This document shows positions 25,486-32,664 of a stretch of DNA of 32,664 nt, one piece after another. A model generated the notes under the pieces. The model was not told the origin of the DNA, did no database searches, and saw nothing but the letters and a program-made list of their open reading frames with translations. The DNA comes from an uncultured Sutterella sp. (lineage in GTDB: Bacteria; Pseudomonadota; Gammaproteobacteria; Burkholderiales; Burkholderiaceae_F), in the NCBI GenBank assembly GCA_905206365.1, contig CAJLHF010000024.1, positions 1-32,664 of the forward strand. The letters are read 5' to 3'. Position numbers and translations under genes: made by a program. How positions within the stretch are numbered: the stretch's first letter is position 1; the number at the start of each line of letters is the position of its first letter.

Positions 25486-26415
25486 ATGACTGCTGATTTC
25501 TCCGACTCCGCCGACGAAACACTCTTCCTGCGTTCGGTCCTTCCCGCGTTGAATCCCGATCCCGCCCGCCCGATCGGCCTCGTCGTCGAAGGAGGCGGGT
25601 GCCGCGGGATTTACGCGGCGGGCGTTCTCGACGTTCTTTACGCGGAACAACTTCCCGTCGGGGGCCTTGCGGGCGTATCCGCGGGTGCGATTCACGGAGC
25701 ATCGTTCGTGTCGGGCCAACCCGGTCGCAGCATTCGCTTCTACGAACGGTTTTGCCGCGACGAGCGCTTCTTTTCCGTGCGCCGTTGGTTGCGCACGGGA
25801 AACCTCATCGACCCCGACTTCTGCTACCGGGAGATTCCCGAGAAACTCGATCCTTTCGACGGCGAAACGTTCCGGAATTCGCCCGTTCGCTTCGTTGCGG
25901 CGGCGAGCAACCTCGAAACGGGGCGCTGCGAGTATCTCCACATCCCGGATCTCACGACCGAAATCGACGGTCTGCGCGCGTCCGCGTCGCTTCCCTACGT
26001 CTCGCCCGTCGTGGAATTTCGCGGCATGAAGCTGCTTGACGGCGGTTGCACGGACCGCGTCCCTTTGGCCGCGTTCGAAGCCATGGGCTTTGCCCGCAAC
26101 ATCGTGATCCTCACGCACCCGCGCGAACATCGCGTGCGGGACTTCGACGCCGCGGCAGCGCGCTTTGTCTATCGGCGCTATCCGAAATTCGTGCGGGCGT
26201 TCGAAGAAAGCGGCCGCGTCTACGAGGCCGCACAGGCGCTCGTCGAAAAGCGCTCGAAGGAAGGCCGGGCCTTCGTGATTCGTCCCGCCCGTCCGATCGG
26301 GATTCCCCGCCTCACCCACAAGCCCGAAGACATCCGCCGCGCGTACGAACTCGGGCGCAGGGACGCCACGGCGCGCCTTCCCGCGCTGCGCGCGTGGGCG
26401 TCGAGTTTCGTCTGA
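25486..26415 (+). CDS. Patatin-like phospholipase
   Basis: 309 residues with the complete patatin catalytic set: the oxyanion glycine loop EGGGCRGIYAAGVLDVL near residue 30, nucleophile Ser65 in GVSAGA, and Asp185 in LLDGGCTD, forming the Ser-Asp dyad. YPKFVRAF and PEDIRRAYELGR in the C-terminal region fit the bacterial YjjU/RssA-type group. These hydrolyse phospholipids or lysophospholipids; no signal peptide is seen, so it is probably cytosolic or membrane-associated. Start choice is uncertain: the ATG at 25486 lacks a good ribosome site, and an in-frame ATG at 25435 would add 17 residues but overlaps a TAGGAT box. It is convergent with the next gene. Confidence 0.9.
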   Translation: MTADFSDSADETLFLRSVLPALNPDPARPIGLVVEGGGCRGIYAAGVLDVLYAEQLPVGGLAGVSAGAIHGASFVSGQPGRSIRFYERFCRDERFFSVRRWLRTGNLIDPDFCYREIPEKLDPFDGETFRNSPVRFVAAASNLETGRCEYLHIPDLTTEIDGLRASASLPYVSPVVEFRGMKLLDGGCTDRVPLAAFEAMGFARNIVILTHPREHRVRDFDAAAARFVYRRYPKFVRAFEESGRVYEAAQALVEKRSKEGRAFVIRPARPIGIPRLTHKPEDIRRAYELGRRDATARLPALRAWASSFV

Positions 26416-26465
26416 GCGTATCGAAAGTCGACCCGGAGCCGACTTCGGAGCGCGTCGAAACGGGG

Positions 26466-27152
26466 TCAGTTGGCCGCACCCCGCTCTTCGTCACGCTTTT
26501 TCTCGGCCGCGCGCCAGGCTTCGAACCGTTTTGCCGTCGCGCGGATCCGCTCGTCGAGCGCTTCCATTGCTTCGCGCAGTTCGTTGATGTCGTCGGGATC
26601 GCCTTCGATGTCGGTCAGAAAGTCGATTTCTTCTTCAAGGTTGTTACGGCTTGCGGCAAAGCGCTCGAGCGACGTCGTGAAGTCCGACTCCGTAAGCGCT
26701 TCAAGCGGCGCTTCGAGCACCCGCACGTGAGGTTTTGCAGAAAACCCGTCCGAGCCTTCAGGGCCGGCTGTCGCACGCCCCTCGGGAAACGCAAGCGGCA
26801 CCTCGGGAGAGAGAAACGGAAGCCCCGTCTCGGGCCCGAATCCGGGCGGAAGCGCGGAAAACGCGGCGGTTTGAAGAACGTCGGCGGGTTCGACGGGTTG
26901 AGTAGCAGCCTCGGCTTTCGCGTCCGGCGAGACCTTTACGGAACCTGCGGGCACCGACTCGACGGTCTGCGCGGCCGCAAACGCCGAAGAAACCGCTTCC
27001 GACGACACCGCGCGCGGCGCGCACTCGAACCGCATCTCGACCGTCCCGAGCACAAGCGGTCCCGAGTCGGCGGACAACGTGAGCGTTTCGCCCGTTTCGG
27101 GATTGCGAAGGAGTAACCGGCCTTCGGGAAGTACGAGCTCAAAGCGGGGCAT
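26466..27152 (-). CDS. Unrecognised protein with N-terminal beta segment and C-terminal coiled coil
   Basis: 228 residues; I do not recognise the family. Residues 1-45 look like a compact beta domain (FELVLPEGRLLLRNPETGETLTLS). Residues ~46-150 are Pro/Ala/Glu-rich and probably disordered. Residues ~155-228 form a highly charged helix or coiled coil (NNLEEEIDFL, INELREAMEALDERI) ending in a lysine/arginine-rich tail. The ATG at 27152 has GAGGA 7 nt upstream, which supports a real gene. No signal peptide or membrane segment is seen. It is convergent with the patatin gene and divergent from the small membrane protein gene. Possibly a species-level or family-level orphan. Confidence 0.7.
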   Translation of the reverse strand: MPRFELVLPEGRLLLRNPETGETLTLSADSGPLVLGTVEMRFECAPRAVSSEAVSSAFAAAQTVESVPAGSVKVSPDAKAEAATQPVEPADVLQTAAFSALPPGFGPETGLPFLSPEVPLAFPEGRATAGPEGSDGFSAKPHVRVLEAPLEALTESDFTTSLERFAASRNNLEEEIDFLTDIEGDPDDINELREAMEALDERIRATAKRFEAWRAAEKKRDEERGAAN

Positions 27153-27203
27153 GAACGGGTCCTCGGAAAAAAAACGGAGTGAAGGGACATCGGGTGAATT
27201 GGA

Positions 27204-27209
27204 TAGAAT
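27204..27209 (+). promoter_or_regulatory. Candidate -10 box for the 66-residue membrane protein
   Basis: TAGAAT lies about 100 bp upstream of the small gene. No good -35 is seen. The same hexamer recurs ahead of several genes in this window. Confidence 0.35.
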
Positions 27210-27310
27210 AGTCGGCGCTTCGGACGCGCGTCGACTAAGAGCGGATTAAGCCCGAAGTCGTAGACTTTTCGGCGATCCTCATCACCCGAACATCAGCCAA
27301 GGATTTTCCC

Positions 27311-27511
27311 ATGTTCACGTTCTTCACGATCGTTTTCGGCCTCATCTGGGCCGTCGCCTCGTTCATTCTTCTCTTCAAGGTCTGGGATTCGATCGGCCCG
27401 GCCGTGCTTTCGATCTCGAAGAGCCACGTCGTGCAGATGGCCGCCATGGCGATCGTCTGGCTCGTGATTTTCGGCATTCCCGCCTGGCTCTGGATGAAGA
27501 TCTTCGGCTAA
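27311..27511 (+). CDS. Small two-helix membrane protein
   Basis: 66 residues, almost entirely two membrane helices (about 2-23 and 42-63) joined by a short polar loop (KVWDSIGPAVLSISKSHVVQ). The ATG at 27311 has AAGGA 8 nt upstream, and a hairpin with a T tract follows at 27555-27601, so it is a well-framed single-gene unit. Function is not recognisable. The compact size and monocistronic layout are like small inner-membrane stress or complex-accessory proteins, but that is only analogy. Confidence 0.7.
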   Translation: MFTFFTIVFGLIWAVASFILLFKVWDSIGPAVLSISKSHVVQMAAMAIVWLVIFGIPAWLWMKIFG

Positions 27512-27554
27512 GGTATCCGTCCGATCCGAACGCTCCGCGTCAATGCGGGGCCGC

Positions 27555-27601
27555 AAGGAGCGTCGTCTTCGCAAAGCGCGAAGCGGGGCTCCTTTGTTTT
27601 T
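27555..27601 (+). terminator. Terminator after the small membrane protein
   Basis: An interrupted stem (AAGGAGC with GGCTCCTT outside, CTTCGC with GCGAAG inside) is followed by TGTTTTT. It ends 32 bp before the ATG of the YczE-type gene, so that gene may depend on read-through or have a promoter inside this region. Confidence 0.75.
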
Positions 27602-27632
27602 CAAGGGTCCTTCCTTTTCGCAGTTTTTCCTC

Positions 27633-28313
27633 ATGCCCGCAACCGCTCCCGCATCGCTTCTTTTTCGCATCCCGCTTCTCGTTCTCGGCATGGCGGCCGC
27701 CGCCTCGGGAATCGCCGCCGTGACGACGGCGGGACTCGGCACGACGCCGATCAGCACGCTGCCCTTGGCCGTTGCGGAAATCTTCGGGATGACGTTCGGA
27801 ACCGGCACCTTCATCGTCAATGTGGGGTTCGTGCTCGGGCAGATTCTCCTCTTGAGACGGCACTTTCCGCTGCCCAACCTCCTGCAGATTCCGGTCGTTC
27901 TGCTTTTTTCGGTCTTCATCGACGGCGCGATGGCGCTTTTCGGCAAGCTCGCGCTTCCCGACGCCTATGCCGCGCATCTCGGGTTGAGCCTTTTCGGCAA
28001 CCTTCTCATGGCGGTCGGCATCGTCATGCAAATCCGCTCGAAAACGCTCGTACAGCCGGGCGAAGGCATCGTACTTGCGGCTTCCTTCGTCCTGCGGCGC
28101 CCGTTCGGAACGCTCAAGATTGCGAACGACGTTTCGCTCGTCGCGGCCTCCGCGCTCCTTGCCTGGGCGACGCTCGGCCACACGGTGGCGATTCGCGAAG
28201 GGACGCTCGTTTCGGCCGTGCTCGTGGGGCTCCTTGTCAAAGCGATCGAACGCCTCCTCGGCTCGGGCCGCAAAGCCGAGGACGAAGGAAAGCCCGCCCT
28301 GGAGCGCGAGTGA
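27633..28313 (+). CDS. YczE/YyaS-family integral membrane protein
   Basis: 226 residues with about five membrane helices. The N-terminal half has the family pattern: LLVLGMAAAASGIAAVTTAGLGTTPISTLP, then GTFIVNVGFVLGQILLL and NLLQIPVVLLFSVFIDGAM. After the helices there is a short basic, Glu/Lys-rich tail. YczE-like (DUF6198) proteins are multi-pass membrane proteins of unknown biochemical role; in Bacillus one member influences lipopeptide production. The ATG at 27633 matches the family N-terminus, but no clear ribosome site is seen. An open frame from 27543 runs through the preceding terminator and is unlikely to be translated. Nothing in the neighbourhood suggests a specific substrate. Confidence 0.8.
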   Translation: MPATAPASLLFRIPLLVLGMAAAASGIAAVTTAGLGTTPISTLPLAVAEIFGMTFGTGTFIVNVGFVLGQILLLRRHFPLPNLLQIPVVLLFSVFIDGAMALFGKLALPDAYAAHLGLSLFGNLLMAVGIVMQIRSKTLVQPGEGIVLAASFVLRRPFGTLKIANDVSLVAASALLAWATLGHTVAIREGTLVSAVLVGLLVKAIERLLGSGRKAEDEGKPALERE

Positions 28314-28434
28314 GCGTGAGGACGCTTGAGAAGCTTCCCGAGCGATTTCCGATTCGTCCGATATTCTCTCGTCATCCTCCCGTCAAAAGGAGGGCTTTCC
28401 CGAACGCATGCCGCTCTCCCCGCCTCGGGCGGTC

Positions 28435-28520
28435 TACAATGAAGGAACGACCCGCCGACCGAGCTCGCCCGAGAGCTTCGTCGTGCCGAAAGGACGAACC
28501 TCCGACAGGTTCGTCCTTTT
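28435..28520 (+). promoter_or_regulatory. Leader of the alcohol dehydrogenase gene: -10 box and terminator-like hairpin
   Basis: TACAAT at 28435-28440 is a candidate -10 box. About 50 bp later, a perfect 13-bp hairpin (28489-28501 with 28507-28519) ends in TTTT, 32 nt before the ATG. If the -10 is real this hairpin lies inside the leader and could act as an attenuator. If not, it is the terminator of the YczE-type gene. Confidence 0.5.
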
Positions 28521-28551
28521 CCATCCGACACCACACACGAGGAGATCCTTC

Positions 28552-29724
28552 ATGCAGTTCTCTCATTCTTCGCCCGTGAAACTTGTCTTCGGTCCCGGCC
28601 GACTCGACGCGCTTGCTACGGAACCGCTTCCGGGCACGAAGGCGCTCCTTCTCACGTCGAACGGCACGGCGGTCGAGCGCATCGGCGCGCTCGGGCGCGT
28701 GAAGACGATGCTCGAAGCGCGCGGCGTTCCGTACGTGCACGTAGCGGCCGTCGAACCCAATCCGCTCTCGACCACCGTCATGGCGGTTTCGAAGACCGTA
28801 CGCGAAGAAAAGTGCGACTTCATCATCGCGCTCGGCGGCGGCTCCGTCATGGACGCCGCGAAGGCGATCGGCATCGTCGCGACGAACGACGGCGACATTT
28901 GGGACTACGTGCAGCAGGGTCGGGGCGGTCGTCGTCCGATCGAAAACGCTCCCATCCCGCTCGTTGCGATCACGACGACGGCGGGCACGGGCTCCGAAGT
29001 CGACGGCGGGGGTGTCATTACGAACCCCGCGACGCGAGAAAAGGTGGGCTTGGGCGGTCACGTCAACTGCTACCCGAAGCTCGCCGTGGTCGACCCCGAA
29101 CTCATGTGCTCGGTTCCGCCGCGCCTCACCGCCTACCAGGGCTTTGACGCGCTCTTTCATGCGATCGAGGGTTACGTCACGAAGCGTCCGAACTTCCTCT
29201 CCGACATGTACGCTCTGGAGAGCGTGCGCCACGTCGCCCGCGGCCTTGCGCGCGCCGTCAAGGACGGCAACGACCTCGAAGCGCGCGAACACATGGCCTT
29301 TGCGAACACGCTCTCGGGCTACGTGATGACGTGTTGCCGCCTCACGAGCCAGCACTCGATGGAGCACGCCCTTTCCGCCTTCCATCCGGAACTTCCCCAC
29401 GGCGCGGGTCTCATCATGCTTTCGCTCGCCTACTTCGGCCATATGATCAAGACGGGTGCCCGGTCGGAACGCTTCGTCGAACTCGCCCGCGCGCTCGGCC
29501 ACCGCGACGCGGTGCGCCCCGATGACTTCCTGCGGGCGCTCCACGAACTGCAGGTCGCCTGCGGCGTTGCGGACCTCAAGATGAGCGACTGGGGCATCAC
29601 GCGCGAAGAAATCCCCGCGCTGGCGGAAAACTGCCGCTCGGCGGGCGCCCTCCTCTTCGAACAGGATCCCGTGGCGCTCACGTTCGAAGATACGGTGGCG
29701 ATTTACGAAGCAGCTTACCGGTGA
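28552..29724 (+). CDS. Iron-containing (group III) alcohol dehydrogenase
   Basis: 390 residues of the Fe-dependent alcohol dehydrogenase family, which interconvert alcohols and aldehydes or ketones with NAD(P). The N-terminal Rossmann-like domain has GGGSVMDAAKAIG and TTAGTGSEVDGGGVIT. The helical C-terminal domain supplies the metal ligands: Asp199 and His203 in GFDALFHAIEGY, His268 in QHSMEHAL and His283 in LPHGAG. The frame begins at 28408, but the ATG at 28552 has GAGGAG 7 nt upstream and matches the family N-terminus (FSHSSPVKLVFGPG). The substrate cannot be named from sequence; the family includes butanol, lactaldehyde and 1,3-propanediol dehydrogenases. It has its own leader hairpin and a downstream terminator shared with the convergent molybdoenzyme gene. 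Confidence 0.93.
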   Translation: MQFSHSSPVKLVFGPGRLDALATEPLPGTKALLLTSNGTAVERIGALGRVKTMLEARGVPYVHVAAVEPNPLSTTVMAVSKTVREEKCDFIIALGGGSVMDAAKAIGIVATNDGDIWDYVQQGRGGRRPIENAPIPLVAITTTAGTGSEVDGGGVITNPATREKVGLGGHVNCYPKLAVVDPELMCSVPPRLTAYQGFDALFHAIEGYVTKRPNFLSDMYALESVRHVARGLARAVKDGNDLEAREHMAFANTLSGYVMTCCRLTSQHSMEHALSAFHPELPHGAGLIMLSLAYFGHMIKTGARSERFVELARALGHRDAVRPDDFLRALHELQVACGVADLKMSDWGITREEIPALAENCRSAGALLFEQDPVALTFEDTVAIYEAAYR

Positions 29725-29805
29725 GCTCATCGAGCCGGGAAAAAGCGCTTTCTGCATGACGACGGAAGCCGCCGTCTTCCCGCGTGAAAGGCCGCCCGAA
29801 CGGTC

Positions 29806-29850
29806 TTAAAAACAACCGCCCCGCTCGGGAAGTTCCCGGGCGGGGCGGTT
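29806..29850 (-). terminator. Bidirectional terminator between the dehydrogenase and molybdoenzyme genes
   Basis: A 10-bp outer stem (29814-29823 with 29841-29850) continues inward (CGGGA with TCCCG). The minus strand has a T tract (plus-strand A run 29808-29812), serving the molybdoenzyme gene; the plus side has TTTGCTTT. It is about 130 bp past the minus-strand stop. Confidence 0.82.
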
Positions 29851-29981
29851 TGCTTTCGAGTTCGCAGTACGGACCGAGAAGGAGGCGTCGCCTCGTCGTC
29901 GGAACTTCCGGCGCCTTACGCGCGCGTGCACCGCGCGCAAGGCGCTTTGGCCTCAAACGTCCCGGTCGTCACGGACCGCCG

Positions 29982-32566
29982 TCAGTCGTCGGCGCGTTCC
30001 GTTTCGGGCTGCTCCCAGACGCGCACGCGCGGGAGATCCTTCGTCCACTTCTTGATACGAACGAGAGACGAATTGGCGACGTTCCCGTTGGCAAGCTTCG
30101 ACGAGGGGATGTCGATCGTCAGCACGTTGTCGCAGCCGTGAACGTCGAGCGACCCTTCTTCGCCCGGCTCTTCCGGGTCGTACCAGGCACCGTGACGCAC
30201 GACGACCGTGTCGGGACGCACGCGTTCGGTGACGAGCACGCCCGCGAGCACCGCGCCGCGGCGGCTTTCGACGCGCACGACGTCACCCGTCTTGACGCCC
30301 AGCTTCTCGGCTGCGGCCGGATGGATCCAGCAGGGTTCGCGGTCTTCGATGTCGGCGTAGTTGTGGCTTTCCGTGCTGTCCAACTGCGAATGGAGACGAT
30401 AGCGGCTCTTCGAGGTGAGAAGCGCGAAGGGGTAATCTTCGGCGAGCTTCCCGCCGAGCCATTCGGTCGGTTCCATCCAGGTCGGATGACCCGGGCAGTC
30501 GTCGTAGCCGTAAGAGGCGACCTTTTCCGAGAAGATTTCGATCTTCCCCGAAGCGGTACCGAGCGGGTTGACGATCGGGTTCTTGCGGAAGTCGCCCAGG
30601 TAGTTGTAGTGCTCGGAGTCGGCAAGCACCGGGAACCACACCCAGCCCGCCTTCCAGAAGTCGTCGAAAGTCGGCATTTCGTAGCCGTTCTGCGAGGCTT
30701 CGAGGCGCGCGGCGTTGTAGAACTTCTTGATCCAGCCCATTTCGTCGAGACCTTCCGTGTAGGCCTCTTCAAAGCCCATTTCGCGAGCGATCAGGCGGAA
30801 GATTTCATAGTCGGACTTCGATTCGTACTGGGGCTTGATCGCCTGGTGCATCGCGACGTAACCGAGGTTCGAGTAGGAACCGACGGCGGTGATGTCGTTG
30901 CGCTCGAGGCTCGTAGCCGCGGGAAGAACGATGTCGGCGTGGCGGGCCGAAGCGGTCCACATGCTGTCGCAAACGATCGTCGTTTCAGGCTTCTTCCAGG
31001 CCTTCAGAAGACCGTTCGTGTCTTCCTGCTGCGCGAAGGGGTTGCCGCCCGACCAGAAGACGAGACGAATGTCGGGGTACGTGATCTTCGTGCCGTTGTG
31101 GTCGATCGTCTTCCCGGGATTGAGGAAACACTCCGTGAAGCGCGCAAGCGGAATCGACACGAGCGACGTGCCTTCCCACTTGAGGCCCGTGGAGCCGCCC
31201 TTCGGGTTCGCGGAAATGCCGGGGAGAGCCGGAGCTTCCGAGGTCGCGGCGCCGCCGTTCGAGTAGTGGTACGTGAAGCCGAAGCCCCCGCCCGGAAGAC
31301 CGATCTGACCGAGCATGGCCGCAAGCACGACCATCATCCAGTGCACCTGTTCGCCGTGTTCGGCGCGCTGGATGCCCCAGCCGCCCATGAGCATGGTGCG
31401 TTTCGCCTTCATTTCGCGAACGAGCGCGCGGATTTCGTCGGCCTTCACGCCGCAGATCTTTTCCGCCCATTCGGGGGTCTTCGCCGTGCCGTCCTTTTCA
31501 CCCGTGAGGTAGGGACGGAAGGCGTCGTAGCCGACCGTGTACTTGCGGATGAATTCGCGGTCCGCGGCACCCGTCGTTTCGAGTTCGTACGCCATCGCGA
31601 GCATCATCGCAACGTCGGTCCCCGGGCGCGGAGCGATCCAGCGAGCGTTTTCGCCATGAATTCCGCCGTGTCGGGCTTCAGGGGATTGACGGCGACGACG
31701 GGGATCTTCGCCGCTTTCACGCGACGGAAGCCGTCGGCGTTTTCGTGCACGGTGGTCGCCCAGTCGATGTCGTTCGTGATCGTGGGATCGGCCCCCCCAG
31801 AGGACGATGAGTTCGGTCTTGTCGGTGATGAGGTTCCAGGAGGTGACCTGTTCGTAGACGCCGTTCGAGCCGATGACGTAGGGAAGAATCACCTGTGCGC
31901 ACCCCGTCGAGTAGTCGCCGAGACCGCCCGTGAAGCCGCCGTTCAGATTGAGGACGCGCTGCAGGAGGTTGCGGGCGTTGCCGACCGCACCCGGGCTCAT
32001 CCAGCCGTAGGAGTCGCCGTAGATCGCGGTCGGGCCGTAGGTGTCGCGAACGCGCTTCAATTCGTCGGCGACGAGCTTCGCGGCGGTTTCCCAGGAAACG
32101 CGCACGAAGGGCTCGGACCCGCGACCGCGGCCGCCCGCCTTGTAGCCTTTTCGAGGTAGCTCTTGCGGACCATCGGATAGCGGATGCGGGCGCGGTTGTA
32201 GGGCTGCTGCGCCACGGCCTGAAGCTGAAGCGACGGAGCCAGGTCCTTTTCAAAGGGTTCGATCCGCTCGATGCGGCCGCCCTTCACGTGCACGCGCCCG
32301 ATCCCCCAGTGGGAGGCGTTCATGACGACGCCGTCGTTGAGAACAGACTTCCCATGCTCGAACGTGCCCGAGAGTTCGAGTTCGGGGAAACCGGGAAGCG
32401 GAGCCCCGACCGTGACGCCCCCCTTCAGGGTGCGCACGCCCGCTTCAAGAGCGGGAGCGGCTTTGGCGGCCTTCTTCGGAGCGGCCAGCGCTTCGCCCGC
32501 GGGAATGAGACTGGCACCGGAAAGAGCGCCGGCGGCACGGAAAAGATTTCGACGATTCATAGACAT
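29982..32566 (-). pseudogene. Tat-exported DMSO/TMAO reductase-type molybdoenzyme, broken by three frameshifts
   Basis: Repaired, this would be about 861 residues of the DorA/TorA/BisC group, which reduces S- or N-oxides in the periplasm with a bis-MGD molybdenum cofactor. The N-terminus has a Tat signal (NRRNLFRAAG). Then come ASHWGIGRVHVKGGRI, RIRYPMVRKSYLEK, and YGDSYGWMSPGA, whose Ser in DSYGW is the expected Mo ligand. GGLGDYSTGCAQV, ENARWIAPRPGTDVAM, DIVLPAATSLERND and the C-terminal cofactor domain with SQLDSTESHNYAD follow. Frames change at a GG (32146-32147, one G missing), a G7 run (31792-31798, one extra) and a GG (31654-31655, one missing). Between the last two breaks a third frame gives the proper DPTITNDIDWATTVHENADG. 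The start ATG at 32566 has AAGGA 9 nt upstream. It may be a real pseudogene or an intact gene with sequencing errors. Confidence 0.9.
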
Positions 32567-32620
32567 GTTGGAATTTCCTTCGATCGATTCTTTGCGACGG
32601 ACGGGCGCGCCTTACCCGAC

Positions 32621-32662
32621 GTGCCGTAAAGCCCCGCCGTTCACGGCGGGGATATAAGGCAC
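32621..32662. repeat. Palindrome at the window edge resembling an IS200/IS605-type end
   Basis: A perfect 8-bp stem (32632-32639 with 32644-32651, loop TTCA) is nested inside a second short pairing (32621-32625 with 32658-32662), flanked by GTAAAG and ATATAAGG. I recognise this CCCCGCC-hairpin with TATA and TTTAC flanks from the ends of IS200/IS605-type elements, but from memory only. No transposase gene is inside the window. Confidence 0.45.
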
Positions 32663-32664
32663 CC

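Noticed and set aside
23501..25702. 733-residue minus-strand open frame opposite adenine deaminase
   Set aside because: Composition is that of an antisense shadow in GC-rich DNA; the plus strand has all adenine deaminase motifs.
29784..32159. 791-residue plus-strand open frame opposite the molybdoenzyme gene
   Set aside because: Antisense shadow, which remains open because the sense gene is GC-rich; no domain is visible.

Overview
The window is GC-rich, gene-dense DNA, most likely from a betaproteobacterium. A gut Burkholderiales such as the Sutterellaceae is my best guess, not a demonstrated identity. The reasons are a divergent ppsA/ppsR pair, an SlmA nucleoid-occlusion factor, a TorD-type chaperone, a Tat-exported DMSO/TMAO-type molybdoenzyme, and an exported fumarate-reductase-like flavoprotein next to a two-component system whose kinase has a PhnD-like sensor domain.

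Layout. (1) 1-1605: the 3' end of a transcription unit with a 113-residue protein, probably the C-terminal piece of a larger upstream gene, overlapping a GIY-YIG nuclease-family gene. It converges on a divergent DprA-like gene (1686-2621). (2) 2650-4163: a QmcA (SPFH) / NfeD-family membrane pair. (3) 4456-9035: PEP metabolism. ppsA (minus) faces a TorD-like chaperone and ppsR (plus); PpsR is the kinase/phosphatase that controls PEP synthase. ppsR ends in a strong terminator. (4) 9073-16884: the highlight, a complete type I Zorya anti-phage operon. zorA and zorB encode a MotA/MotB-like proton-driven motor, zorC an EH-signature protein and zorD an SNF2-type helicase. The first three genes overlap by 4 bp. 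(5) 16953-22239 (all minus): slmA, then an exported flavoprotein reductase preceded by a FixJ/NarL-type response regulator and a membrane histidine kinase, read as sensor, regulator, enzyme. (6) 22502-29724: an exported esterase behind a Fur-like site, adenine deaminase, a patatin-like phospholipase, an unrecognised coiled-coil protein on the minus strand, a 66-residue membrane protein, a YczE-type membrane protein and an iron-dependent alcohol dehydrogenase. (7) 29982-32566 (minus): a DMSO/TMAO reductase-type molybdoenzyme broken by three single-base indels in G runs. At the extreme right edge is a palindrome resembling IS200/IS605-type ends.

The main working-together stories are: Zorya as a membrane-anchored phage-infection sensor driving a cytosolic effector; PpsR tuning PpsA; and a putative electron-acceptor-sensing two-component system next to the flavoprotein it probably controls. 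Homopolymer frameshifts at the right edge, and probably at the left edge, could be assembly errors or real decay; the sequence alone cannot decide. I found no tRNA, rRNA or CRISPR array.
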